Notes: generated by a model not told the origin, from the sequence alone. Positions 18,317 through 27,269 are shown, counted from the stretch's first letter. The stretch is DNA of 36,338 nucleotides from an uncultured Desulfobulbaceae bacterium (GCA_903887485.1 CAISPV010000022.1:1-36338), one strand, 5' to 3'. Made by a program: numbers and translations.

Positions 18317-18642
18317 TGTCTCTACTTACTCTGTACAACAACCTCAACACCTTTCTTTATCTGGCAGCCATGTTGTTTGGCATGGGCATCTATGGGCTTG
18401 TAACCCGGCGAACACTCATCGGGATGCTTATTGCCTCCGAACTGATACTGGCCGCGGCGTCTATTAATTTTATGGCCTTTAACAGGTTTACGGCACCAGA
18501 CCCCACAGTAGGGCAGATATTTACCCTTTTCATCATGGCCATTGCCGCTGCCGAAGCCGCCATTGGACTGAGCATTATCATTGCCGTGTATCGAAACTAT
18601 AAATCTATCGACACCGAAGATCTGGTCGAACTTAAAGGTTAG
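18316..18642 (+). CDS. nuoK: Complex I subunit K
   Basis: Small MrpC-related membrane subunit, 108 residues, three helices. The two functionally important membrane glutamates appear as E42 (ASELILAAASINFMAF) and E80 (AAAEAAIGLSIIIA), corresponding to E36 and E72 of E. coli. The ATG overlaps the nuoJ stop by one base. Length is slightly above the usual 100. Confidence 0.95.
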   Translation: MSLLTLYNNLNTFLYLAAMLFGMGIYGLVTRRTLIGMLIASELILAAASINFMAFNRFTAPDPTVGQIFTLFIMAIAAAEAAIGLSIIIAVYRNYKSIDTEDLVELKG

Positions 18643-18659
18643 AAAAAGGAACATCTGTC

Positions 18660-20141
18660 ATGGATATAACAACGGTCAGTTCCGTAAAACTTCTCATAAC
18701 TCTCCTCGTTCCGCTTATTGGCACCTTGGGTGTCATGTTTATGGGGAAAAACGAGAATATCAGAGAAGGTATCTCGTCGGTTTCCTCAATCATCCTGTTT
18801 TTACTTGTCGCCTCAATGATTCCGACAGTACTGTCCGGCAAGACATTGATCTTCCACATGTTCAGTATCCTTCCTGGAGTCACCGTTACTCTCCGGGCAG
18901 ACGCCATGTCCATGATCTTTGCCTTGGTGGCATCGTCTCTCTGGACGATTGCAGTCTTCTACTCCATGGGCTATATGCGAGCCCACCACGAACATGCACA
19001 GACTCGATTCAATGCCTGTTTTGCTCTGGCAATCTTTGGCGCAATCGGGGTCGCCTTCTCTGATAACCTTTTTACCCTCTATCTCTTTTACGAGATCGTA
19101 TCAATCTGCACCTACCCCCTGGTTGCCCATCATCAGGACGCAGAAGGTTACAATGGCGCCCGGAAATACATTATCTATCTGACCACGACGGCCAAGGCAT
19201 TTCTGTTGCCCGCCCTGATCCTGATCTATGTCCTGACCGGAACCCTTGATTTTGCACCCAATATCTCAACCGGCATATTCCCGCCAGATGTCAACAAGAG
19301 CCTGGTGATCATGCTCTACATTTTCTGTCTCTTCGGTTTTGCCAAAAACGGGGTCATGCCCTTTCATCACTGGCTGCCAGGCGCCATGGTCGCGCCCACT
19401 CCTGTTTCTGCCCTGCTTCATGCCGTGGCCGTTGTTAAGGTTGGTGTTTTCTGCACCACCCGGGTCATGCTGTATGTCTTTGGGGTGGATACCATGCATG
19501 CCCTAAACCTTGGGATTCCAACGGCGTACTTTGTCGGATTTACCGTGATCATGGCCTCAATCCTTGCCCTCTCCAAGAACAACCTCAAAGAACGATTGGC
19601 TTATTCAACCATCAGTCAACTCTCATATATCATCATGGGTGTGGCTCTCCTCACCCCGGCAGGTATTGATGGCGGTCTGATCCATATCGTCAATCATGCC
19701 TTCGCTAAGATCACCCTCTTCTTTTGCGCCGGTGCCATTTATATTGCCGCTCACAAGAAAGATATCTCAGATATGGGAGGACTGGGCAAGACCATGCCCT
19801 TTACCTTCGGGGCCTTTGCCATTGCCTCACTTTCCATGATTGGCGCACCACCGGTCGGCGGATTTATCACCAAATGGAATCTGCTGGTTGGATCCATTCA
19901 GGCCCACCAGATCGGGATTTTGCTCATCCTTATCGCCAGCACCATGCTCAATGTCGGGTATTTCGCACCCATTACCATTAAGGCCTTTTTCGGCAAACGC
20001 CCGGAAGGTGAAACGTTCCAAGGTATCAAAGAGGCGCCCTTGTCCATGCTGATCCCCATCCTCATTGCATGTACAGTCTCTGTCCTTCTTGGTATCTTCC
20101 CAAACTTCATGATGCAATTTGTTAAGGTGGTGACAGGATGA
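18660..20141 (+). CDS. Mrp-type antiporter-like complex I subunit
   Basis: A 493-residue polytopic membrane protein of the proton_antipo_M family, about 14 helices, in the position where nuoL normally stands. The key charged residues are present: E145 (FYEIVSI, TM5), K229 (GFAKNGVMPFHHWLP, TM7), K260 (AVAVVKVG, TM8) and a lysine in GGFITKWN (TM12). It is clearly shorter than NuoL (about 610) and lacks the C-terminal transverse helix, so it looks more like MrpD or NuoM. It follows nuoK by 17 bases and overlaps the next small gene by four. It may be an extra pumping module; calling it NuoL would be by position only. Confidence 0.85.
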   Translation: MDITTVSSVKLLITLLVPLIGTLGVMFMGKNENIREGISSVSSIILFLLVASMIPTVLSGKTLIFHMFSILPGVTVTLRADAMSMIFALVASSLWTIAVFYSMGYMRAHHEHAQTRFNACFALAIFGAIGVAFSDNLFTLYLFYEIVSICTYPLVAHHQDAEGYNGARKYIIYLTTTAKAFLLPALILIYVLTGTLDFAPNISTGIFPPDVNKSLVIMLYIFCLFGFAKNGVMPFHHWLPGAMVAPTPVSALLHAVAVVKVGVFCTTRVMLYVFGVDTMHALNLGIPTAYFVGFTVIMASILALSKNNLKERLAYSTISQLSYIIMGVALLTPAGIDGGLIHIVNHAFAKITLFFCAGAIYIAAHKKDISDMGGLGKTMPFTFGAFAIASLSMIGAPPVGGFITKWNLLVGSIQAHQIGILLILIASTMLNVGYFAPITIKAFFGKRPEGETFQGIKEAPLSMLIPILIACTVSVLLGIFPNFMMQFVKVVTG

Positions 20142-20389
20142 TTGTCAATGTTATCGATTATCTACGTGACCGGCTGCAGCTGGTTAAATATTGCTGCTAT
20201 GGTGGTATCGCCCTCATAGTCATCTGGAGCCTGACCGTTGACACCAGCCATGCACACACCTGGGCTGAAAAGATGATACCAGGATTCTGGTCCCTGTTTG
20301 GCCTTGGCTCCTGTGCAGTCGTCATTATGGTGGCAAGAGTGCTCAGCAGAAGCGGGATCATGACCCGGGAGGATTATTATGACAACTAA
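20138..20389 (+). CDS. Small two-helix membrane protein within the nuo operon
   Basis: An 83-residue protein I cannot assign to a named family. It has a basic amphipathic start (DYLRDRLQLVK), a first membrane helix (about 15-34), a short external loop (DTSHAHTWAEKMI), a second helix (about 46-68) and the charged tail SRSGIMTREDYYDN. The gene overlaps its neighbours by 4 and 11 bases on either side, so it is certainly translated with them and probably belongs to the complex. It might be an accessory subunit joining the two antiporter-like proteins. Confidence 0.8.
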   Translation: MIVNVIDYLRDRLQLVKYCCYGGIALIVIWSLTVDTSHAHTWAEKMIPGFWSLFGLGSCAVVIMVARVLSRSGIMTREDYYDN

Positions 20390-22166
20390 TTTTTTCCATC
20401 CGGCCCTCATCATGATCATAGGGGCGCTTCTATTACCCTTGGTCAGAGGACCGTTCAGAAAGCCCTATCTCTTTCTGATTCCCTTATTGACCTTTCTGGA
20501 TGTACTCTATCTGAGCCAGCATCCCGGCACTTATGGTGTCCTCCAATTTCTCGACTGGGAGCTCACCTTTGGCCGGGTCGACCGCCTTTCCATGATCTTT
20601 GGTTTTATCATGGCATTGATGGCCATTATCGGCACCATCTACTCCATGCATGTGGACGATGAATGGCAGCATATTGCTGCCTGGTTTTATGTGGCAGGGT
20701 CGCTCGGCGTCATCTACTGCGGCGATTTCCTGGTACTTTTTCTTTTCTGGGAGATGATGGCCTTTGCCTCCACCTTCCTGATCTGGTTCAAAAAGGATCC
20801 TGAATCGCTGGCGGCAGGGTATCGATACATTCTTGTCCATACCTTTGGCGGGGTTATCCTTCTGTTAGGTTTTGTCCTCAGATATCAGGCAACCGGCGAC
20901 CTCTCCTTTGTCCAGTTAAATGTCCAGAATCCGGAGTTGTACACCTGGCTTATCATGATTGGCCTGATGCTGAATGCCGCAGTACCTCCATTGCACTCCT
21001 GGTTACCAGATGCCTATAGTAAGGCTACCGTTACCGGTTCCGTCTTCATGTGCGCCTTCACCACCAAGACAGCTATCTACACCTTGGCCAGAAGCTGTGC
21101 CGGCTTTGATGTGCTCATTGTTCTCGGAGTCATAATGGCCATCTACGGCATCATTTACGCGATCATGGAAAATGATGTTCGCAAACTTCTGGCTTGGGAA
21201 ATTGTCTCACAGGTTGGCTATATGGTGACAGGCGTAGGCATTGGTACTGCCCTTGCCATTAATGGCACCTGTGCCCATGCCTTCGCTCATATCCTTTACA
21301 AAGGTCTGCTGTTCATGGCAGCAGGGGCAGTTATTCATGCCACCGGTAAATCCAAATTTACCGAACTCGGCGGACTCTATAAAAAAATGCCTGTCACCTT
21401 TGTCTTTCTCGTGATCGGGGGAATATCTGTTTCCGCCTTCCCCTTTCTCTCTGGTTTTGTCTCAAAATCAATGATCATCAGTGCCAGCTTTGAATCACAT
21501 ATCCTCTGGGCCGGTTTTCTCCTGACCGTAGTCTCTGCTGGAACCTTCCTGGTGGCTGGCCTCAGACTTCCTTATCTTCTCTTTTTCAGTGAGAATAAAT
21601 GCAGTGCTGAAACCTGGGAAAAAGCTAAAGATCCCTCCTGGAACATGCAGCTTGCGATGATGCTCGCTGCTTTTCTCTGCATCTTCATCGGCTCCTATCT
21701 TCCCTTTCTCTATGGTATGCTCCCCAACACTGAGGTGGCCTATCATCCTTATGGGGCCTATCATCTAAGTGAAACCCTGCAAATCCTGGCACTTACTGCC
21801 TTGGGCTTCTTTTTGTTGCGCAAATATATTACGGCCAGAGAAACCATCAGTCTGGATCTGGACTGGTTCTACCGGAAAGGCGGCCAATATTTTCTCTGGA
21901 CAGTTACCAACCCCTTACAGTGGTTTGATACCGCTTTCAGTAAGGCATATAGAGTTGTCGGTTTGAGCACACTGATGACCACTTCACAATTCTGGTCATG
22001 GTTTGACTGGAATGGGATTGACGGCGTGGTTGATGGAACGGCCCGTTGCGTACGCGCCATTGGTCGGCGCGTCAGTCTGGTTCTCCAGCGCGGTCAGATT
22101 CAGCAGACAATATATTATACGGTAACTTTTGCCGCCGTTATTCTTGTAGCTTACGTCTGGCTATAA
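20379..22166 (+). CDS. NuoL-like antiporter subunit with TM7 Lys replaced by Asn
   Basis: A 595-residue membrane protein of the NuoL/MrpA family. The core (about 65-420) carries E125 (FLFWEMMAFAS, TM5), K230 (TTKTAIYTLAR, TM8) and K in GFVSKSM (TM12). At the position of the central TM7 lysine stands N199 (LMLNAAVPPLHSWLPDA, codon AAT at 20973-20975). The C-terminal 120 residues (LDWFYRKGGQYF, then GIDGVVDGTARC and a last hydrophobic helix after RGQIQQ) resemble the NuoL end that carries the lateral helix, in shorter form. It is the best candidate for the distal subunit. It overlaps the upstream small gene and precedes nuoM by 27 bases. Confidence 0.85.
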   Translation: MTTNFFHPALIMIIGALLLPLVRGPFRKPYLFLIPLLTFLDVLYLSQHPGTYGVLQFLDWELTFGRVDRLSMIFGFIMALMAIIGTIYSMHVDDEWQHIAAWFYVAGSLGVIYCGDFLVLFLFWEMMAFASTFLIWFKKDPESLAAGYRYILVHTFGGVILLLGFVLRYQATGDLSFVQLNVQNPELYTWLIMIGLMLNAAVPPLHSWLPDAYSKATVTGSVFMCAFTTKTAIYTLARSCAGFDVLIVLGVIMAIYGIIYAIMENDVRKLLAWEIVSQVGYMVTGVGIGTALAINGTCAHAFAHILYKGLLFMAAGAVIHATGKSKFTELGGLYKKMPVTFVFLVIGGISVSAFPFLSGFVSKSMIISASFESHILWAGFLLTVVSAGTFLVAGLRLPYLLFFSENKCSAETWEKAKDPSWNMQLAMMLAAFLCIFIGSYLPFLYGMLPNTEVAYHPYGAYHLSETLQILALTALGFFLLRKYITARETISLDLDWFYRKGGQYFLWTVTNPLQWFDTAFSKAYRVVGLSTLMTTSQFWSWFDWNGIDGVVDGTARCVRAIGRRVSLVLQRGQIQQTIYYTVTFAAVILVAYVWL

Positions 22167-22193
22167 AACACTGATTTTTGAGGACCACTGGGA

Positions 22194-23720
22194 ATGGATC
22201 AACTACTTATAAATCCAAATTATCCACATATTCTGAGCACTCTGATTTTCTTGCCCCTGGCAGGAGCCTTACTATTGCTCTTTGTGCAAAATGAATACTT
22301 TGCCCGTTTTTGGGCCTTGGGGATCGCCACTCTTACCGCCATACTCTCTATCCCGCTTGTCCGTGCCTTTGACCAAACATCAGCCAAGTTTCAATTTGCT
22401 GAACAGTACAGCTGGATAAATTCACTCAACATCCAGTATGTTATCGGGATTGATGGTATCTCTATCCTGCTGGTAATGTTGACAACCTTGATCATGCCTC
22501 TCTGTATCCTGGCATCATGGAGCTATATCAAGACCCGTGTTCAGACCTTCATGATCTGCCTGCTGATCATGGAAACTGCCATGCTCGGTGTCTTCATGGC
22601 CTTGGATTTTGTCCTGTTTTACATCCTCTGGGAGGCCATGCTGATTCCCATGTACCTGCTTATCGGGATCTGGGGTGGTCCAAGGAAGATTTACGCGTCA
22701 ATCAAATTTTTCCTTTATACCCTGGCTGGCTCCATTATGCTGCTGGTTGGAATTATCTGGCTCTACAAGACGAATAATTACTCCTTTTTTATCCCAGATA
22801 TGATGTGGCGGAATTATTCACTGACCGCCCAGATCTATCTCTTTTTGGCCTTCTTTCTGGCTTTTGCCATCAAAGTTCCCATGTTTCCTTTTCATACATG
22901 GCTACCCGCTGCGCATGTTGAAGCACCAACGGCAGGTTCTGTTATTCTGGCTTCCGTTCTCTTGAAAATGGGGACGTATGGCTTTCTCCGCTTTGCCTTG
23001 CCCATAACGCCACAGGCCACCACGCTACTCATGCCTTATATCCTCTGGTTATCGATTGCTGGCATCATCTATGGAGGGTTTACTGCCCTGGCCCAGCAAG
23101 ACATGAAAAAACTGATTGCCTACTCCTCTGTTGGCCATATGGGATTTGTCACACTGGGAATCTTTGTCATGAATCTTGAAGGAATAGAAGGTTCCATTCT
23201 GCAGATGATTAACCACGGTATTACCACTGGTGCCCTGTTTCTCTGCGTCGGAATGATCTACGAGAGAACACACAGTCGTGAACTTCGCTCCGCTACCGGT
23301 GTTGGCAAGTATATGCCAATCTATGTCACCTTTCTTGCCTTTTTCTCCCTCTCATCTTTTGGTTTTCCAGGAACTAACAGCTTTGTCGGGGAGTTTATGA
23401 TTCTGGCTGGCGCGTTCAAGCACAGCATACCCCTTGCCCTGGCTGCCATTCCTGGTGCAGTCCTTGCTGCCGCCTACATGCTGCGCATGCTTCAAAAGAT
23501 TGTCTGGGGAGGGACAGATAATCCAGATCAGTCTTGGCTCAAGGATCTGAATCTGCGTGAGATTATCACCTTATGCCCCTTCCTCTTTTTTGTTTTCTGG
23601 ATCGGACTGGGGCCACAGCCTTTTATTGATCTTATGCACATCAGTGTTATAAACCTCCTTGAGCAGTTTCATGCACATCAGGGTCAGGCAGTAGCTGCCG
23701 CAGAATTAATTTTTCATTAA
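22194..23720 (+). CDS. nuoM: Complex I subunit M
   Basis: Proton-pumping antiporter-like subunit, 508 residues, about 14 helices. Typical NuoM segments are VIGIDGISILLVMLTT (about 83-98), E147 (YILWEAMLIPMYLLIG), K227 (AIKVPMFPFHTWLPAAHVEAPT) and K258 (SVLLKMGTYGFLRF). These match E144, K234 and K265 of E. coli NuoM. The length and motifs are canonical, in contrast to the two antiporter-like genes upstream. nuoN follows after 39 bases. Confidence 0.95.
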   Translation: MDQLLINPNYPHILSTLIFLPLAGALLLLFVQNEYFARFWALGIATLTAILSIPLVRAFDQTSAKFQFAEQYSWINSLNIQYVIGIDGISILLVMLTTLIMPLCILASWSYIKTRVQTFMICLLIMETAMLGVFMALDFVLFYILWEAMLIPMYLLIGIWGGPRKIYASIKFFLYTLAGSIMLLVGIIWLYKTNNYSFFIPDMMWRNYSLTAQIYLFLAFFLAFAIKVPMFPFHTWLPAAHVEAPTAGSVILASVLLKMGTYGFLRFALPITPQATTLLMPYILWLSIAGIIYGGFTALAQQDMKKLIAYSSVGHMGFVTLGIFVMNLEGIEGSILQMINHGITTGALFLCVGMIYERTHSRELRSATGVGKYMPIYVTFLAFFSLSSFGFPGTNSFVGEFMILAGAFKHSIPLALAAIPGAVLAAAYMLRMLQKIVWGGTDNPDQSWLKDLNLREIITLCPFLFFVFWIGLGPQPFIDLMHISVINLLEQFHAHQGQAVAAAELIFH

Positions 23721-23759
23721 TCGCATTTAATAAATAACGACCTACTGAAGGTACTACAC

Positions 23760-25172
23760 ATGCAATTTCTACCTGAGTTAGCACTGTTGGGAGCGGCTCT
23801 TGTCATCTTCCTGGTCAGTCTGGGAAAGACTGACGCTGACAAAATGAAAACGGTTGCCATTTGTCTGGGAATAACAGTATTTGCGGCAACGCTTTTCAGC
23901 TTTGGACAAAAAGGAAGCCTTTTTTATGACGCCTACAAGATTGACCTCTACTCCCAGGTCTTCAAAACCCTGATTGCCGGAGCTATGGTTGTTGTCCTTA
24001 TCCTGGGACGCAAACTGAAAGATATACAAAAGACTGTTCATCCCGAATACTATCTTTTCCTGTTTATCAGCGTCCTCGGGCTCATGATGCTGGTCTCAAG
24101 CGTTGAACTTCTATCGATTTTTGTGGCTATGGAGCTCTCTTCCTTTGCCGTCTATATCATGGTTCCCATGCGAAATGACATTGGAAATTATCATTTTCAA
24201 ATGGAAGCCGGTATCAAATATCTGCTTTTTGGTGTTACCGCAACCGGATTCATGCTCTTTGGCATGAGTTATCTGTTTGGCTTGACTGGATCGACTCAAC
24301 TTGCAGTAATTATGGAAAAACTTTCGCATATATATAATCAACCAGCAGCAATCGTCGCTATCATGATGGTATTGGCAGGCTTCTTCTATAAACTTGCCCT
24401 TTTTCCTTTTCATTTCTGGGTACCAGATGTCTATGAAGGCGCCTCCAACGAGACTACTGCCTTTATTGCCTCCGTCCCCAAACTGGCCGCAGTTGCCTTG
24501 CTGATCCGCCTTGTCAGTATGGTGAACGGCGAAGGACAGATCATTGTCAACATCCTGATGGTATGTGCAGTTCTTTCCATGTTTTACGGGAACCTGTCAG
24601 CCCTTGTCCAGACCGATATCAAACGCATGCTTGGATTTTCAGGCATAGCCCATGCAGGATTTGTTCTCCTTGGAATACTCACCTTCCAAATCAGTGGCTA
24701 TGCCAATGCCCTCTACTATATCATTGGTTATGTAGTGATGAACTTGGCCTGTTTTCTGGTTATTTGTTCCGTTTCCAGCAATGGTGAGAATGTTCAAATC
24801 AAGGATTTAAGTGGGCTGCATAAACGTTCACCATTGCTTGCGCTTACTTTGACGGTGGCCCTTTTTGCACTCGCTGGCATTCCTCCCTTTGTTGGCTTCA
24901 TGGGTAAATTCATGCTGCTTGCTGGCGCGTTAAGACAAGGTTATCTCCTTCTGGTCATTCTTGCTGCCATTAATACGGCAATTGCCATCTTCTATTATCT
25001 CTCTGTGGTTCGTGTCACCTTCTGCAGTGATCCTGACAACAAAGATAGCGTTGTCAGTGGTCTCTTTACCAATATGACATCCATTGTTCTTCTACTCATT
25101 ATTGTAATCATGGGTGTCGCTCCCCAACGATTTGTTGATTTTGCCACATTCACTGTCCAATCAATGATGTAA
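23760..25172 (+). CDS. nuoN: Complex I subunit N
   Basis: Antiporter-like membrane subunit of 470 residues, usually next to NuoK in the complex. E125 (VAMELSSFAVYIM), K211 (GFFYKLALFPFHFWVPDVYEGA) and K241 (SVPKLAAVALLIR) are in the expected places. The VPDVYEGAS motif distinguishes it from NuoM. It is the last gene of the operon; a strong terminator starts about 65 bases after its stop. Confidence 0.95.
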   Translation: MQFLPELALLGAALVIFLVSLGKTDADKMKTVAICLGITVFAATLFSFGQKGSLFYDAYKIDLYSQVFKTLIAGAMVVVLILGRKLKDIQKTVHPEYYLFLFISVLGLMMLVSSVELLSIFVAMELSSFAVYIMVPMRNDIGNYHFQMEAGIKYLLFGVTATGFMLFGMSYLFGLTGSTQLAVIMEKLSHIYNQPAAIVAIMMVLAGFFYKLALFPFHFWVPDVYEGASNETTAFIASVPKLAAVALLIRLVSMVNGEGQIIVNILMVCAVLSMFYGNLSALVQTDIKRMLGFSGIAHAGFVLLGILTFQISGYANALYYIIGYVVMNLACFLVICSVSSNGENVQIKDLSGLHKRSPLLALTLTVALFALAGIPPFVGFMGKFMLLAGALRQGYLLLVILAAINTAIAIFYYLSVVRVTFCSDPDNKDSVVSGLFTNMTSIVLLLIIVIMGVAPQRFVDFATFTVQSMM

Positions 25173-25235
25173 TTTCCGTTCCATCCATCACATCAAATAA
25201 GGCTATCAACACTTCCTGTTGATAGAAAAAAAAGC

Positions 25236-25279
25236 AAAAAAAAAGCTCTTGTTCATGAAATGAACAAGAGCTTTTTTTT
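25236..25279. terminator. Bidirectional terminator after nuoN
   Basis: GCTCTTGTTCA (25245-25255) pairs perfectly with TGAACAAGAGC (25261-25271) around loop TGAAA. A run of A precedes the stem and eight T follow it, so it terminates nuo on the plus strand and the convergent PxxKW-type gene on the minus strand. A second small hairpin, TATCAACA/TGTTGATA (25204-25211, 25217-25224), lies just upstream. Confidence 0.9.
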
Positions 25280-25293
25280 ATTAAAAAAAACCG

Positions 25294-25545
25294 TTATTTT
25301 TTACCTTTTCCAGATGCCCTCTTCGCCGCCTTCAAAGGATTAACACGAATGGTAACTATATTTATTTCCGGCTTGGCATGGGTTGCAAAATTACATATCC
25401 CAAGACGCCACTTAGCCTCTGGTTGCATATAGGTTTTGCAAAATTGTGCCCCTGATTCTTCCACAATTCTTTCACATCCAGAACATTTTTCAATTACAGA
25501 TTTAAAATCTCTTTCGCTATAACTTTTCACAGCTTGATTTTGCAT
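25294..25545 (-). CDS. Small cysteine-rich PxxKW-type protein
   Basis: An 83-residue soluble protein. Four cysteines, C21 and C24 (EKCSGCERI), C36 (QFCKTY) and C51 (GICNFATH), are arranged like a metal site. P42-E-A-K45-W46 gives the PxxKW motif that names a family of small cysteine-rich proteins found mainly in Deltaproteobacteria, and a basic tail (NPLKAAKRASGKGKK) ends the chain. ATG 25545 follows a perfect AGGAGG (25551-25556) with five bases between, so initiation should be strong and the upstream in-frame start at 25566 is not needed. Function unknown; metal or nucleic acid binding is a guess from the cysteines and basic tail. Confidence 0.8.
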   Translation of the reverse strand: MQNQAVKSYSERDFKSVIEKCSGCERIVEESGAQFCKTYMQPEAKWRLGICNFATHAKPEINIVTIRVNPLKAAKRASGKGKK

Positions 25546-25941
25546 ATTATCCTCCTGATTTATCAAACAACTTTACAATCATGTCATGTTTATTGAAGCG
25601 AAAACTCATCATTATCCCATGGAGCCTAAAACCAAGCCATGATTCATATAAAAAAAGTGTACATTAACAAAACACGCAACTTTTCTCAAGAAAAAAACAG
25701 CAAAAGATTGCAACAACATCGAGAGCACTCAACATTCTTTTCTCTCCTTTAAAGAGACAGACAACTCATTTTCGACAACTTTTGCTAAGCAAACCATAAA
25801 AAAACAGTCTCTTATCGCTAGTTCCTTGTATTCAGCAACTTCATGAGATAGAATAAATCTTATCTTTGATATCAATATCATTCAGTTGTCTAAATTTACA
25901 CAAAATATAATCATACACAACGTCACAGAGAGGAACAAACC
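25546..25941. promoter_or_regulatory. Intergenic region with divergent control signals for the PxxKW-type and PilC-type genes
   Basis: This 396-base AT-rich gap has no supportable coding sequence. Near the right end lie a 14-base inverted repeat TGATAT-CA-ATATCA (25867-25880) and a perfect TATAAT (25906-25911) that could be the -10 of the PilC-type gene, although no good -35 lies at 16-18 bases. AGGAGG for the minus-strand gene is at 25551-25556. Confidence 0.35.
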
Positions 25942-27159
25942 ATGCCAGTTTATGTGTGGACAGGTGTAAATTCACAAGGCGTCAAACGTAAAGGCGAAGT
26001 AGAATTTCCTGATCAAGCTGCCGCGTTAGCCCATGTCAAACGCCTGCGGATCCAGGACATTAAAATAAAAGAGAAACCTAAAGATCTGTTTGAAAACATT
26101 TCTTTTTTTAAACCAAAAGTCACCGGTAAAGATCTTGTAATCTTTACCAGACAACTATCCACAATGATAGATGCTGGCCTACCACTAATCCAGAGCCTTG
26201 AGATCTTGGCAAAACAGCAGGAAAACTCAACGTTTAAAACAGTTCTTACTGCCATCAAGAGAGATGTGGAAACCGGAACCACTATCGCCGATGCAATGAG
26301 AAAACACCCCACGGTCTTTGACAATCTTTTTGCCAACATGATTGAAGCTGGTGAAACAGGTGGTATTCTCGACACCATTCTTGAACGACTGGCTGGGTTC
26401 AAGGAAAAATCGATGGCTCTGAAGAAAAAAATAAAAGGAGCAATGACCTATCCCGCTATCTGTCTTGCCATCTCGTTTCTTATCCTTGGTGTCATTCTCA
26501 TCTTTGTCATTCCTGTTTTTTCGGAAATGTTTTCCAGTATGGGGGCCGCACTGCCAATTCCTACACAAATAGTTGTCCAGATGAGTTATTTTGTAAAATC
26601 ATATTTTATCTACATTATCATGGGGATATTCGCCCTTATTTTTATCATTAAAAAAATATACAATACAGAAAAAGGCCGCTATAGAATTGACGCCATGCTT
26701 TTGCGAGCACCCGTTGTCGGGCCCTTAATCAGAAAAGTGGCTGTTGCCAAATTCACCAGAACACTGAGCACCATGCTCCAGAGTGGTGTATCAATCCTTG
26801 ACGCGCTGCAAGTAGTAGCCAAAACTTCTGGAAACAAAGTTATTGAGGGGGCTGTTTTCAGAATCGCAGACAGTATCAGTGAAGGTCGCCCCATTGCTGA
26901 ACCTCTTGAAGAAAGTGGCGTATTCCCAAACATGGTGGTACAGATGATCAATGTAGGCGAATCTGTAGGTGCCTTGGATACAATGCTTGCCAAGATTGCC
27001 GATTTTTATGATGACGAAGTTGATCAGGCCGTAAACAATCTCACAGCCATGATTGAACCCTTCATGATGGTCTTTTTAGGAGGAATGATAGGTGGTATAG
27101 TCATTTCCATGTACCTGCCTATCTTCCAAATGGCATCAGTAGTTGGTGGTAGTAACTAA
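25942..27159 (+). CDS. Type II secretion / type IV pilus inner-membrane protein (PilC/GspF family)
   Basis: A 405-residue inner-membrane platform protein. Two tandem T2SSF domains (about 68-190 and 270-392) each have the FTRQLSTMIDAGLPLIQSLEIL / FTRTLSTMLQSGVSILDALQVV pattern. Three hydrophobic helices lie near 170-195, 215-235 and 370-395. The N-terminus PVYVWTGVNSQGVKRKGEVE is typical of PilC. AGAGGA lies eight bases before the ATG. The partner ATPase, pilin and secretin genes are not in the window, so it is an isolated gene here and I cannot say whether it serves pili or secretion. Confidence 0.9.
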   Translation: MPVYVWTGVNSQGVKRKGEVEFPDQAAALAHVKRLRIQDIKIKEKPKDLFENISFFKPKVTGKDLVIFTRQLSTMIDAGLPLIQSLEILAKQQENSTFKTVLTAIKRDVETGTTIADAMRKHPTVFDNLFANMIEAGETGGILDTILERLAGFKEKSMALKKKIKGAMTYPAICLAISFLILGVILIFVIPVFSEMFSSMGAALPIPTQIVVQMSYFVKSYFIYIIMGIFALIFIIKKIYNTEKGRYRIDAMLLRAPVVGPLIRKVAVAKFTRTLSTMLQSGVSILDALQVVAKTSGNKVIEGAVFRIADSISEGRPIAEPLEESGVFPNMVVQMINVGESVGALDTMLAKIADFYDDEVDQAVNNLTAMIEPFMMVFLGGMIGGIVISMYLPIFQMASVVGGSN

Positions 27160-27269
27160 CAAACAGAAACAGACACAAATCAAACGTCCCGGCTTTGTTT
27201 TTTCATTATCAGGGTTTATTTTAAGAGTTTTTTTACAAGCTTGTTTTTTTATTATTAACGGAGAACGAC

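Noticed and set aside
18581-19063. 160-codon open frame on the plus strand across the nuoK/Mrp-like junction
   Set aside because: Overlaps two well-supported membrane genes in another frame and has no membrane or domain pattern of its own.
25373-25388. Sigma-54-like TGGCAT...TTGCA on the plus strand
   Set aside because: The spacing is two bases too short for a -24/-12 promoter and it lies inside the PxxKW-type coding region.
27235-27251. ACAAGCTTGT plus T run as a terminator after the PilC-type gene
   Set aside because: The palindrome has no loop bases, so only about three base pairs could form.
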